This document shows, one piece after another, positions 16,581-24,366 of a DNA stretch of 64,000 nucleotides. Made by a program: the position numbers and the translations under genes. Numbering within the stretch: the first letter of the stretch is position 1; the number at the start of each line of letters is the position of its first letter. The notes beneath the pieces were generated by a model, which did not search any database, was not told the DNA's origin, and saw only the letters and a program-made list of their open reading frames with translations. The DNA is from Flavivirga eckloniae (GTDB taxonomy: Bacteria; Bacteroidota; Bacteroidia; Flavobacteriales; Flavobacteriaceae), in the NCBI RefSeq assembly GCF_002886045.1, contig NZ_CP025791.1, positions 2,991,001-3,055,000 on the forward strand. The letters run 5' to 3'.

Positions 16581-16648
16581 TGCTAACAATTTGTATATTG
16601 TATATGTACCCTGTGGGATGCAAATGCAACATACGAGAGACGTTAGTA
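16581..16648 (+). repeat. attC-like inverted repeat (best-formed of the series)
   Basis: Edges TGCTAAC (16581-16587) and GTTAGTA (16642-16648). Inside, GTATATTGTATATGTACCC faces GGATGCAAATGCAACATAC, pairing in about 14 of 19 positions with G-T pairs among the rest, around a TGTG loop. A 7-base edge, spacer and inner-stem plan with a cut-like AAC/GTT core is the plan of integron attC sites. The preceding stop overlaps its left edge and the GNAT ATG is 21 bases past the right edge. Confidence 0.65.
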
Positions 16649-16669
16649 GTATTTAAAGTAAGTGGCTCA

Positions 16670-17137
16670 ATGAAAATAGTAATAGCAAAAAAAGAAGATC
16701 TTGAACAAATATTAGAATTGCAAAAGGCTTGTTACTTAGAAGAAGCAGAATTATATAATGATTTTGAAATCCCTCCGTTAACGCAAACACTGGATTCAAT
16801 TAAATCTGATTATGAAAAGGAAAGGTTTTTAAAGATTGAGTACGAAGGAAAAATTGTTGGTTCTGTACGCGGGTATTTAGAAGACGGTACTTGTAAAATT
16901 GGAAGGTTAATAGTAGATAAAAATTTACGAAATAATGGTTTAGGGAAACGACTCATAAAAGAGATTGAATCTCAATTCGATTCTGCCCAACGTTTTGAAT
17001 TGTTTACAGGATATAAAAGCAAAAGGAACTTGTCTCTTTACAATAAACTTGGTTATTCTGAATTCCAAAAAAGAAGAATAAATGAAAAACTAGAATTTAT
17101 TTTTCTAGAAAAAGAGAATAATAAAAAAAGCGACTAA
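16670..17137 (+). CDS. GNAT-family N-acetyltransferase
   Basis: 155 residues starting MKIVIAKKEDLEQILELQ. Acetyl-CoA-dependent transferase fold: the core IGRLIVDKNLRNNGLGKRLIKEIE holds the R/Q-x-x-G-x-G/A acetyl-CoA loop (about residues 80-100), followed by LFTGYKSKRNLSLYNKLGY, the usual motif B ending. The frame is open back to 16580, but those 30 residues are encoded by the attC-like repeat and are not family-like, so ATG 16670 is used. The substrate is not predictable. Confidence 0.9.
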   Translation: MKIVIAKKEDLEQILELQKACYLEEAELYNDFEIPPLTQTLDSIKSDYEKERFLKIEYEGKIVGSVRGYLEDGTCKIGRLIVDKNLRNNGLGKRLIKEIESQFDSAQRFELFTGYKSKRNLSLYNKLGYSEFQKRRINEKLEFIFLEKENNKKSD

Positions 17138-17180
17138 CATGTTGTAAAAATGCATTTTACACTAATTGCTAACAGCAATT
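17133..17180 (+). repeat. Degenerate attC-like element with two hairpins
   Basis: Left edge ACTAAC overlaps the GNAT stop. Stem TGTAAAA (17143-17149)/TTTTACA (17155-17161) is followed by AATTGCT (17164-17170)/AGCAATT (17174-17180). It fills the 12-base gap and overlaps the first codons assigned to the AraC gene. Confidence 0.45.
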
Positions 17181-18001
17181 TTGAATCAACATCACGTCAA
17201 GTAGAAAATTTGAAAAACAAAACAGATATAAATGAATACTATCGAATTCCTATTCTTGATGGATTAGAATTGTTGAATGCGAAATCCTGTACATTTGATT
17301 TCCCATTTCACACACACGACACATTCAACATTTCGTTAATTTTAAAAAATACTTTTTATACAAAACTTACCGATAGATTTTTAAAAGCACCTGTTGGAAC
17401 AATTTGTATTACTAACGCAAAGCAAGTTCACGCTACACTTTGCGACCATTATATTGGGAATTCATTTTTTACATTTTACGTATCGCCAGATGTAATTAAA
17501 AAACTAAACAATAATCAAGATGTGTTTTTTAAAGACAACATTATTGATGATCAGAATATATTTAGCGAACTTTATTTTTTATCACTTAACTTAAACAAAA
17601 GCGATATTCATTTTGAAAAGAGGCTAAAACAGGTATTAACTTCGTTAATTTCAAAATATTCATCCAACAAAGAATTTAGCTACGGAACAAAACAACTTTT
17701 TCAAGATTTTATCAATAACACGTTCTTTGATACTTTTTCATTAAGCAAAACTGCCTTGCAATTTGGAATGAGTAAATACAAATTCATACGATTGTTCAAG
17801 CAAGAAACAGGTTTAACACCTAACAATTTTATTCTTCTAAAAAAAATTGAGCAAAGTAAAGAATTGCTGAAAAATGGAAATCCAATATTTGATGTTGCTA
17901 TCGACTGCGGATTTTACGACAACTCACATTTCTATAAAAACTTCAAACGATTCATTGGCGTTAATCCATTGGAATTCCAAAATGCTTTCTTCGCTATTTA
18001 A
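17150..18001 (+). CDS. AraC-family transcriptional regulator (cupin-type sensor)
   Basis: 283 residues. The N-terminal part has an AraC_binding cupin pattern (FPFHTHDTFNISLILKN, residues 51-67, and a PVGTICITNAKQVHA strand). The last 100 residues contain two HTH motifs: SLSKTALQFGMSKYKFIRLFKQETG and NPIFDVAIDCGFYDNSHFYKNFKRFIG, ending with NPLEFQ. The only ATG start lies within the attC-like element, so the first 20 or so residues may be untranslated and a TTG around 17210 could be used. An exported serine hydrolase follows on the same strand and may be its target. Confidence 0.88.
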   Translation: MHFTLIANSNFESTSRQVENLKNKTDINEYYRIPILDGLELLNAKSCTFDFPFHTHDTFNISLILKNTFYTKLTDRFLKAPVGTICITNAKQVHATLCDHYIGNSFFTFYVSPDVIKKLNNNQDVFFKDNIIDDQNIFSELYFLSLNLNKSDIHFEKRLKQVLTSLISKYSSNKEFSYGTKQLFQDFINNTFFDTFSLSKTALQFGMSKYKFIRLFKQETGLTPNNFILLKKIEQSKELLKNGNPIFDVAIDCGFYDNSHFYKNFKRFIGVNPLEFQNAFFAI

Positions 18002-18065
18002 TGCAATATTTTACAATAGAAAAGAATTCTAAACCTTCATCTTTGCTTACATTAAAACCAAAACA

Positions 18066-19460
18066 ATGAAAATTTATCTTTTATTAATATATATACTAAT
18101 AACGACTATCGCATTTTCACAAAAAAAAGAATATGCAAACGAAGATTTAGAGAGTAAACTAGATTCTTTAATTACAAACACAATGGAATCCGAGCATATC
18201 GCTGGAGCCTCATATATTATCGTAAAAGATGGAAAAACGTTATTAAAAAAAGGTTATGGATATGCTACTCTAGGCAAAAATGCAAAACCCGTAAACCCAG
18301 ATTCTACAATTTTCAGAATTGGCTCAATAACAAAAACATTTACCGTAACAGCACTTCTTCAACTTGAAGATAGGAACTTGATTGATTTAGACAAAGATGT
18401 AAATCAATATCTAAAATCAGTAAAAGTCCCAGCCACTTATAATGAACCGATAACAGCTTCACATCTTTTTACACATAGTGCTGGATTTGATGAATTGAGA
18501 GGAAGAGTAGTTTATAAAAAAGGTCAACAAATAGCATTAGAAGATTTTCTTCACGATAAATTGATACGATTAAGAAAACCCGGAATTGTACCGGCATATT
18601 CTACTTTCGGTATGGCACTTGCTGGATTATTGGTGGAGGATATTAGTGGATTTACTCTCGAAGAATATATGAAAAGGAACATTTGGGAGCCACTTGGAAT
18701 GACAATGACAAGCATAGAATTAACAAAAAATCAAGAAAAAAATTTATCAATAGGTTACGAATATATGAATGGCATCAACATTCCGCAACTCTGGGAGTGG
18801 TATCATACTTACCCTGCTTCCTCAATTAATAGTACTACCGCAGATATGGGGAAGTATCTGCAAATGCATCTTAATCTCGGTGAATTCAACAAGAATAAAA
18901 TTTTAAACCCAGAAACAGCTTTATCAATGCAAACCCAACAACTCTCTATAAATCCAGAAGTTTATGGTTTTGCATATGGTTTTTATGAAAAAAACCAATT
19001 TGGTCTTAAAGCATATAATCACGGAGGAGATATGCTGGGATATAGCTCGTTCATAACACTAGTTCCCGAAATTAATTTGGGAGTATTTGTCGTTCATCAT
19101 CACGAAAACACGAACTTAAGAAATAAAGTTATATCTCAGGTTTTAGAGCATTTTGGAACTAAAGATGTAATCAATCCAAATCCTAAAAGAATGAATAGTG
19201 ATGTTTCCAAATTTACTGGAAATTATAAATGGATGTCCACCTGTAGTACATGCCTTGATAGTGACAAGCAAAAAACTTACGAACTAACTGCAAATAAAGA
19301 TAATACTCTTTCAGGTTTTGGTAGAAAATTTTATCAAGTAGAACCATTATTGTTCAAAAGTTACGATGGAAAAAGGGTTATGGGTTTTTTACAAAATAAC
19401 AGTAGAAAAATTAAGTATTTGTCTTTAGGAAATGTAAACGTATTTGAGAAAGTGGAATAA
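18066..19460 (+). CDS. Exported serine hydrolase, beta-lactamase class C/S12 family (copy 3)
   Basis: 464 residues with a signal peptide ending TTIAFSQ. Seen: GSITKTFTV with SxxK around residue 87-90, a second-motif tyrosine in PAYSTFGM near 179, and HGGDMLGYSSF near 320 replacing KTG. A C-terminal extension of about 110 residues with STCSTCLDSDKQ (two Cys) and a beta-rich end resembles the lipocalin-like tail of larger S12 proteins. It follows an AraC regulator by 64 bases. Probable peptidase or esterase of the cell envelope. Confidence 0.88.
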   Translation: MKIYLLLIYILITTIAFSQKKEYANEDLESKLDSLITNTMESEHIAGASYIIVKDGKTLLKKGYGYATLGKNAKPVNPDSTIFRIGSITKTFTVTALLQLEDRNLIDLDKDVNQYLKSVKVPATYNEPITASHLFTHSAGFDELRGRVVYKKGQQIALEDFLHDKLIRLRKPGIVPAYSTFGMALAGLLVEDISGFTLEEYMKRNIWEPLGMTMTSIELTKNQEKNLSIGYEYMNGINIPQLWEWYHTYPASSINSTTADMGKYLQMHLNLGEFNKNKILNPETALSMQTQQLSINPEVYGFAYGFYEKNQFGLKAYNHGGDMLGYSSFITLVPEINLGVFVVHHHENTNLRNKVISQVLEHFGTKDVINPNPKRMNSDVSKFTGNYKWMSTCSTCLDSDKQKTYELTANKDNTLSGFGRKFYQVEPLLFKSYDGKRVMGFLQNNSRKIKYLSLGNVNVFEKVE

Positions 19461-19581
19461 AAACTACTGACAATACCATATAATTTATTGCTAGTTCTAG
19501 CCTATTTATAAAAACCCTTTCGAATTTTCTATTATATTTTTATTTGCTAAATTAGATGATTGACCACGCAACAAATCATTA

Positions 19582-20397
19582 ATGAATTATCAAACATTTC
19601 AACCTCATCCAGATTTAGAATCGCTCATTAGCTGTTATTGGACTTTAGAAGTGCCTGCCGATAATGATTCGCAAAAACAACGAATTGTACCAGATGGCTG
19701 TATTGAAATGGCTTTTATCCTTGGTGATGATATAAAGCGATATACTTCGGAAGATGAATTTATCCTGCAACCTCGCGCCATGGTACTTGGACAAACCATA
19801 GAACCATTTTATATTGAGCCAACAGGATATGTGAATACATTCGCAATCCGATTTTACCCTTACGGATTTGCCAATTTTGTAACAGAACCAATTAAAAACT
19901 TAGCTAATAAAGAAACGCCATTAGAATTATTGTTTGACGAAAAAGCCGCTAAGCAACTAGAACAAAAACTAATTCAAGCGAAAGATGTTAAACAACGAAT
20001 AGAAATCATAGAAAGATTTCTGCTAGAAAGATTAAACGAAAAATCAACCGTTGATTATATTGTAAAATCAACCGTTAACGCCCTTTTATCTACAAACGGA
20101 AACGCACCGATAAAAACGATTCTTAAAGATGACTTGTCCAAAAGAAGACAACTTGAGAGAAAGTTTAAGAAACAAATCGGAGTTAGCCCAAAACAGTTAG
20201 GCAAAGTCATTCGACTACAAACCGCATTAAAAATGTTACTTAACAAAGAAACAGAAAGCTTAACCAGTATCGCTTACGAAAGCGAATATTATGACCAAGC
20301 ACATTTTATTAAAGACTTTAAGGAGTTTACGGGAACTAATCCAAAGGAGTTTTTAGGAAATGAAAATATGGCTCTTTCTGCTCTATTCTACAAATAG
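19582..20397 (+). CDS. AraC-family transcriptional regulator (DUF6597-type N-terminus)
   Basis: 271 residues. It begins FQPHPDLESLISCYWTLEVP with IVPDGCIEMAFILGDD, the pattern of the AraC subgroup with a DUF6597 sensor domain. The C-terminal HTH pair includes RRQLERKFKKQIGVSPKQLGKVIRLQ and ESLTSIAYESEYYDQAHFIKDFKEFTGTNPKEF. It is followed at 75 bases by the VOC lipoprotein. Known: this subgroup is often next to a glyoxalase-like gene, so that gene is a plausible target. Confidence 0.9.
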   Translation: MNYQTFQPHPDLESLISCYWTLEVPADNDSQKQRIVPDGCIEMAFILGDDIKRYTSEDEFILQPRAMVLGQTIEPFYIEPTGYVNTFAIRFYPYGFANFVTEPIKNLANKETPLELLFDEKAAKQLEQKLIQAKDVKQRIEIIERFLLERLNEKSTVDYIVKSTVNALLSTNGNAPIKTILKDDLSKRRQLERKFKKQIGVSPKQLGKVIRLQTALKMLLNKETESLTSIAYESEYYDQAHFIKDFKEFTGTNPKEFLGNENMALSALFYK

Positions 20398-20471
20398 ATT
20401 GAGTGTCGCATTTTTACAATTTCAACCTTCACGAATAATCTAATTTCGTATCATTAATCTAAACAGAGAAA

Positions 20472-20966
20472 ATGAAAAGAATTGTACTAAGTGCTTCTGT
20501 AATGCTTGCCTTTATCCTTATGGCTTGTAGTAATAAAAATAAATCTAAACCAGAAGTACAAAAAGTAGATTCTAGCCAAGAGCAAATAATTAATAATATG
20601 AAAAGTTTTATTTCCCTTTTTGAAATTCCAGCAACAGATGTTTCACGAGCAGTTAGTTTTTATCAAGCAATTTTGGACATTAAAATTGAGAAAATGGAAA
20701 TGCCAGGGATGGAAATGGGCATATTTCCATACGAAGGACAAACGGTTACAGGAGTTATAATGAAAGAAGAAGGGCTCAAACCTTCGACAGATGGAGTAAC
20801 CATTTATTTAAATGGTGGAGATAACCTTCAGCATATTCTTGATAAGGTCGAAAAAAATGGAGGAAAAGTCGTTGTCCCAAAAACTGCTCACGCAGACGAA
20901 AGTGGCTTTTTTGCTTTGTTTTTAGATACGGAAGGAAATAAACTCGGTTTAAATTCCCCAAATTAA
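20472..20966 (+). CDS. Lipoprotein with VOC (glyoxalase-like) domain
   Basis: 164 residues. The N-terminus is a lipoprotein signal (SASVMLAFILMACS, lipobox Cys near 19). After a Lys/Ser/Gln linker, residues about 42-164 form a single VOC domain: SFISLFEIPATDVSRAVSFY at the start, MEMGIFPYEG, and the closing ESGFFALFLDTEGNKLGL. VOC proteins of this subgroup are normally cytosolic and begin at a Met exactly like the internal Met (NNMKSF), so a secretion leader seems to have been added. Metal ligands are not obvious. It probably belongs with the AraC gene upstream. Confidence 0.85.
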   Translation: MKRIVLSASVMLAFILMACSNKNKSKPEVQKVDSSQEQIINNMKSFISLFEIPATDVSRAVSFYQAILDIKIEKMEMPGMEMGIFPYEGQTVTGVIMKEEGLKPSTDGVTIYLNGGDNLQHILDKVEKNGGKVVVPKTAHADESGFFALFLDTEGNKLGLNSPN

Positions 20967-21357
20967 ACGGAAGAAAAGCGAACACACAACAACATATAAA
21001 AGCATTAGCGATTTGGGTACAAACTCAAATCGTTTTGGTTTTAATTAAGTATATTGTTATCAGAAAAGCAAGTATGTTTTAATCTGTTCCTGCTACTAAA
21101 CTAACGTAAGTTTTCGATTTAAAAGCAGTCTAATTTTAACGATAAATACACTAAAAATGTTACTTGTCACCTTGAGCGCAGTCGAAAGGTCATTAAAACC
21201 TATGATTTTAAATAGGTTTCGACTTTAGCCTGTCTTGAGCGGAGTCGAAAGGCTCAACCCGACACTTAAATTAAATCACTGGCATTCAGTATAATAATAT
21301 TATGGTTACGTCGAACTCACGTTAAACTAAACACTGCCATTAAAAAAATAAACCTAA
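20967..21357. other. 391-base gene-free stretch with terminator-like attC-type unit and dispersed repeat
   Basis: Positions 20985-21060 form an element with outer arms AACAACATATA and TATATTGTTAT and an inner hairpin CGATTTGGGT (21009-21018)/ACTCAAATCG (21023-21032) followed by TTTTGGTTTT, so it can end transcription of the VOC gene. Positions 21166-21263 hold a flavobacterial dispersed repeat (listed separately). The rest has no open frame of note. Confidence 0.55.
21166..21263. repeat. Dispersed GAGCGcAGTCGAAAGG-type repeat
   Basis: Two copies of CTTGAGCG(C/G)AGTCGAAAGG(T/C) flank a hairpin AAACCTAT/ATAGGTTT. The sequence is related to the elements at 36095 and 47587 (shared TCTTGAGCG, GTCGAA, AAGGCTCA words). 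Such elements are widespread in flavobacterial intergenic regions. Confidence 0.6.
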
Positions 21358-22200
21358 ATGATTCTTGAACGACATACATTTGAATACAAGGACAAAATCA
21401 TTATCGAAAAGATAAAAATGGCGACACCTTTTAGATATGAAGCTATTTTCGAAAACAGTGGTTGCTTCATATACTTTAAAGACAGAGCGCCCAAGTTAAT
21501 GTCTGCAGAACAAAATGTTCAGGTTAACAGTCAAGAAGCGGTATTATTGAAATGTGGCAATCATTTTTTAGATCTATTAAAAAAGACCGATGATGAGGAA
21601 GTTGAGGCAATAATTGTTCATTTATATCCAGAGGTACTAAAAAAACTATATTCAAAAGAGCTGCCTAAAATAATAGTAGAAGAAACCTGTAATGTACAAA
21701 GTGAGGTAGTTGTATCCAAAGAGGTTATTTCAAGATTTATCGAATCTCTGGAGTTTTATTTTCAAAATCCACTTTTGATAAATGACGATTTACTTGAATT
21801 AAAGATAAAAGAGCTCATTCTATTATTAATACAATCAAAAAACGTATGCTCCATACAAGAGTTAATATCAGATTTATATTCAACTCGTAGCGTTCAAATA
21901 AAAAATATAATCGAGTTACACCGGTATTCAAATTTAAGTCTAGATGAGTTAGCGAAGTTGTGCAACCTAAGTTTATCCTCCTTTAAACGAGAGTTTAAAA
22001 AGATCTTTAATGACACCCCTAATAATTATATCACTGACCAAAAATTAAAAAGAGCAAAAGAACTTCTAAGAATCACAGAAATGCCTGTTAGTGAAATTGC
22101 TTTCGGCGTGGGGTTTAACGACCCGCTTTATTTTACACGAATTTTCAAAAAGAAAATCGGTGATTCTCCAAGCGAATATCGCCAACTCAACACAGCTTGA
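21358..22200 (+). CDS. AraC-family transcriptional regulator (ExsA-like N-terminus)
   Basis: 280 residues. The sensor half (residues 1-160) is a cupin-like domain with FENSGCFIYFKDRAPKLMSAEQ and a LLKCGNHFLDLL strand. The C-terminal HTH pair contains LSLDELAKLCNLSLSSFKREFKKIF and MPVSEIAFGVGFNDPLYFTRIFKKKIGDSPSEYR. Its ATG lies after a 391-base gap and its stop precedes a good promoter-like element, so it is likely a single-gene unit that regulates the following oxidoreductase/lipoprotein set. That target is inference. Confidence 0.9.
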   Translation: MILERHTFEYKDKIIIEKIKMATPFRYEAIFENSGCFIYFKDRAPKLMSAEQNVQVNSQEAVLLKCGNHFLDLLKKTDDEEVEAIIVHLYPEVLKKLYSKELPKIIVEETCNVQSEVVVSKEVISRFIESLEFYFQNPLLINDDLLELKIKELILLLIQSKNVCSIQELISDLYSTRSVQIKNIIELHRYSNLSLDELAKLCNLSLSSFKREFKKIFNDTPNNYITDQKLKRAKELLRITEMPVSEIAFGVGFNDPLYFTRIFKKKIGDSPSEYRQLNTA

Positions 22201-22255
22201 ACCTATAATCCATATCTACGGACTTTTACTCCATTTTCCACACGTTTACCCTCTA

Positions 22256-22263
22256 TACTTTTG
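22256..22263 (+). promoter_or_regulatory. Bacteroidota -7 element upstream of the oxidoreductase
   Basis: TACTTTTG fits TAnnTTTG exactly and is 72 bases before the flavodoxin-fold gene at 22335. The -33 region is not distinct. Confidence 0.45.
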
Positions 22264-22334
22264 TACTATAGAATTTTATAGAACAAATGGCACATCCTGA
22301 AAATTAAACAGATGTGCCTTAAAAACAAAAGCTT

Positions 22335-22868
22335 ATGGAAAAAACATTGGTGATAGTAACTCATCCTAAACTAGAGAGTTCTAAAATTAACAAACGCTGG
22401 ATTCAAGAACTTAAAAAATATCCAAATAACGTCATTGTTCACGATTTACATGCAACCTATCCGAGTCTGGAAATAGACGTTCAAAAGGAACAACAATTAT
22501 TAGAATCGGTAGATAAAGTCATACTTCAGTTCCCATTTTATTGGTTTAATTGTCCGCCTTTCTTAAAGAAATGGATAGACGATGTGTTAGCTCACGGATG
22601 GGCTTACGGTAAAAATAGTGGGTACAAACTTGCAGGTAAAAAAATTGCATTAGCTGTTACTGCTGGTATTAAAGAGGAAGATTATAAAGCATCTGGTAGG
22701 TACGACTATACACTTGAAGAGCTTACCAGACCTTTTGAAACCACCTTTAAGTATGTTAAATCAGACTACAAATCACTTTATGCTTTTTATGGAGAAGAGC
22801 ATAATCCAACCACGGAAGACATTGAGACTAGCTCAAAAAACTATATAGATTTTATTGAACATCTATAA
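22335..22868 (+). CDS. NAD(P)H-dependent flavin oxidoreductase (KefF/MdaB-like flavodoxin fold)
   Basis: 177 residues. Early THPKLESSKINKRWIQEL is the flavin phosphate-binding start; LQFPFYWFNCPPFLKKWIDDVLAHGWAYG (about residues 64-92) is the hallmark segment of the NQO/KefF family; LAGKKIALAVTAGIKEEDY follows. FMN- or FAD-dependent quinone or nitro reduction in the cytosol is the family function; the natural substrate is not readable. It lies downstream of an AraC regulator and upstream of two NTF2-like exported proteins. Confidence 0.92.
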   Translation: MEKTLVIVTHPKLESSKINKRWIQELKKYPNNVIVHDLHATYPSLEIDVQKEQQLLESVDKVILQFPFYWFNCPPFLKKWIDDVLAHGWAYGKNSGYKLAGKKIALAVTAGIKEEDYKASGRYDYTLEELTRPFETTFKYVKSDYKSLYAFYGEEHNPTTEDIETSSKNYIDFIEHL

Positions 22869-22940
22869 AGTAAGTGTTGGTAAACACATGTAATAATGTT
22901 ACAAAAACATCAAATCTTTAATAATTAAAATACAATAAAA

Positions 22941-23441
22941 ATGAAAAAAATATTTTTAATCGCGTTAACGAGTTGCTTATTAGCTTCTTGTGCAAATGGA
23001 CAAAAAGCTGAAAAAAAAGTAGAGTTAACTGCAGAACATAAGAAACAGGAAGAAGCCAATTTAATGGAAGCAAATCGTAAGTGGGCAAAAGCTGCTAGTC
23101 CTGAAGAGTTTTTCAGTTTCATTGATAACGAAGCCTTGATGATGCCTCCAGACAAGCCTGTAATTAAGGGACACGAAGGGATTGGAAAAACCTTAAAAGA
23201 ATTTCAATCATTACCTGGCTTTAAAATCACTTGGGAACCACAAGAAGTTTTTGTGTCTAAAAGCGGGGATTTAGGTTATTCAGTTGATAGAATTTTGGTG
23301 AATTTTGATGGTGAAGACGGAAAAACAGTAAATCTATTTGAAAAAGGCGTTACAATTTGGAAAAAGAATGATAATAATAAATGGAAAATGGTTGTTGATA
23401 TTTGGAATGTAGACCCGACCATCAATTCAATTTATAAATAA
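22941..23441 (+). CDS. Lipoprotein with NTF2-like (DUF4440/SnoaL-type) domain
   Basis: 166 residues with a lipoprotein signal (ALTSCLLASC, Cys near 17). The mature part is an NTF2-like cone: EANRKWAKAASPEEFFSFIDNEALMMPPD, then IKGHEGIGKTLKEF and a terminal WKMVVDIWN strand. Known members are often ketosteroid-isomerase-fold proteins without proven enzymatic activity. It is followed 3 bases later by a second NTF2-like exported gene, so the two are a duplicated or cooperating pair. Confidence 0.85.
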   Translation: MKKIFLIALTSCLLASCANGQKAEKKVELTAEHKKQEEANLMEANRKWAKAASPEEFFSFIDNEALMMPPDKPVIKGHEGIGKTLKEFQSLPGFKITWEPQEVFVSKSGDLGYSVDRILVNFDGEDGKTVNLFEKGVTIWKKNDNNKWKMVVDIWNVDPTINSIYK

Positions 23442-23444
23442 TCT

Positions 23445-23957
23445 ATGACGATGAGAATTTCAGTTTTAACAATACTAGTAGCGTGCATTTCTATTTCTTA
23501 TTCGTACGCTCAAAAAAAACAAGTTCAAGAGAGCAATTCTCTTACAAGTAACTCAATAAATATAACAAAAATGAATATTCAAGACGAAAAACAAAGCTTC
23601 AACGACATCAAAGAAGTTACAAAAGCACTCGAACCATACATCAAAAGCGCACTAACGGGAGACGGTAAGTTAAGTAGATCTGCATTTTATGATCATGCCC
23701 ATATTTTAGGTTCAATCAAAGGTACAGTTTATAATATGACTGCAGATGAATTTGGCGGTGCTGTTAGTGAAGGAGGTCCTTCAGAGAATGTACAACACCA
23801 TATAACATGGATTGATATTTCAGGCCCAGCTGCTGCTGCAAAAGTTGAGTTTTTGGATTGGAATGGTTTACGATTTACAGACTTCTTTGTTCTGTACAAA
23901 AAAGACGGACAATGGAAGATTAGTGGAAAAGTTTACAATTCGCATTCTAAAAATTGA
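23445..23957 (+). CDS. Exported NTF2-like (lumazine-binding-type) protein
   Basis: 170 residues. Signal peptide to about SYSYAQ, then a 20-residue Ser/Asn linker, then from the internal Met 44 (MNIQDEKQSFNDIKEV) a domain normally cytosolic in related proteins: YIKSALTGDGKLSRSAFYDHAHILG, HHITWIDISGPAAAAKVEF, and FFVLYKKDGQWKISGKVYN. This pattern is that of the putative lumazine-binding/NTF2 family. It ends before a strong terminator at 23992. Confidence 0.82.
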   Translation: MTMRISVLTILVACISISYSYAQKKQVQESNSLTSNSINITKMNIQDEKQSFNDIKEVTKALEPYIKSALTGDGKLSRSAFYDHAHILGSIKGTVYNMTADEFGGAVSEGGPSENVQHHITWIDISGPAAAAKVEFLDWNGLRFTDFFVLYKKDGQWKISGKVYNSHSKN

Positions 23958-23991
23958 CTTGTTCAATAACGACACACAATAAACACATAAA

Positions 23992-24027
23992 TAATAGCGG
24001 TTTGAGTTTTAATTCGAGCCGCTATTA
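23992..24027 (+). terminator. Strong intrinsic terminator
   Basis: TAATAGCGGTTTGA pairs with TCGAGCCGCTATTA (12 of 14 positions, loop GTTTTAAT) and is followed by CTTTTA. It closes the oxidoreductase/NTF2 operon 34 bases after the stop. Confidence 0.8.
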
Positions 24028-24100
24028 CTTTTAAAAATGACTAGCATTAAATCCGCTACTATCCATACAAAAACTCCTTAACTACAATTAACCCTTTTTC

Positions 24101-24108
24101 TACATTTG
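24101..24108 (+). promoter_or_regulatory. Bacteroidota -7 element before a decayed gene
   Basis: TACATTTG fits TAnnTTTG and is preceded by CCCTTTTTC. It lies directly upstream of a broken coding stretch and 259 bases before the Crp-type gene, which may now use it. Confidence 0.4.
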
Positions 24109-24113
24109 TGGAT

Positions 24114-24351
24114 GTGTTAGGCCTCATACAAGATGATGATCTTGCCTGTTACCATTTTGTTCCAATGCTTCGTAACGATTTTGAGATATATACTAGATAG
24201 ATTACCAGGACTTTAGCAAGAGGTTGTCGCGCTTGGAAATATTCTGAAAGAAAAATGAGTAATTTAGACATTGAATTAGTACTAGAGAGAATCCCTAATA
24301 GATAGGATGGGGAAAGAAGGCGCACCAGTGTTAAAATTAAAAAGTAACTAA
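24114..24351 (+). pseudogene. Remnant of a small coding region (one nonsense, one probable frameshift)
   Basis: Reading from 24114 gives a 28-codon stretch (starting VLGLIQDDDLACYH), an in-frame TAG at 24198, then 34 more codons in the same frame with AWKYSERKMSNLDIELVLE and a stop at 24303. A different frame from 24307 continues as MGKEGAPVLKLKSN with a stop at 24349. The amino-acid character and codon choice look protein-like. No family was recognised. The 409-base gap 23958-24366 holds this, the terminator at 23992 and the promoter-like element at 24101. Confidence 0.35.
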
Positions 24352-24366
24352 CAAAACCTAAAAAAA

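Noticed and set aside
7797-21060. Classical class 1 integron
   Set aside because: No integrase, attI or qac/sul-type genes are present and the repeat edges do not match GTTRRRY strictly; only the general architecture is similar.
21166-21263. CRISPR-like repeats because of two GAGCG-AGTCGAAAGG copies
   Set aside because: Only two copies, no regular spacers and no cas genes; they fit dispersed flavobacterial repeats.
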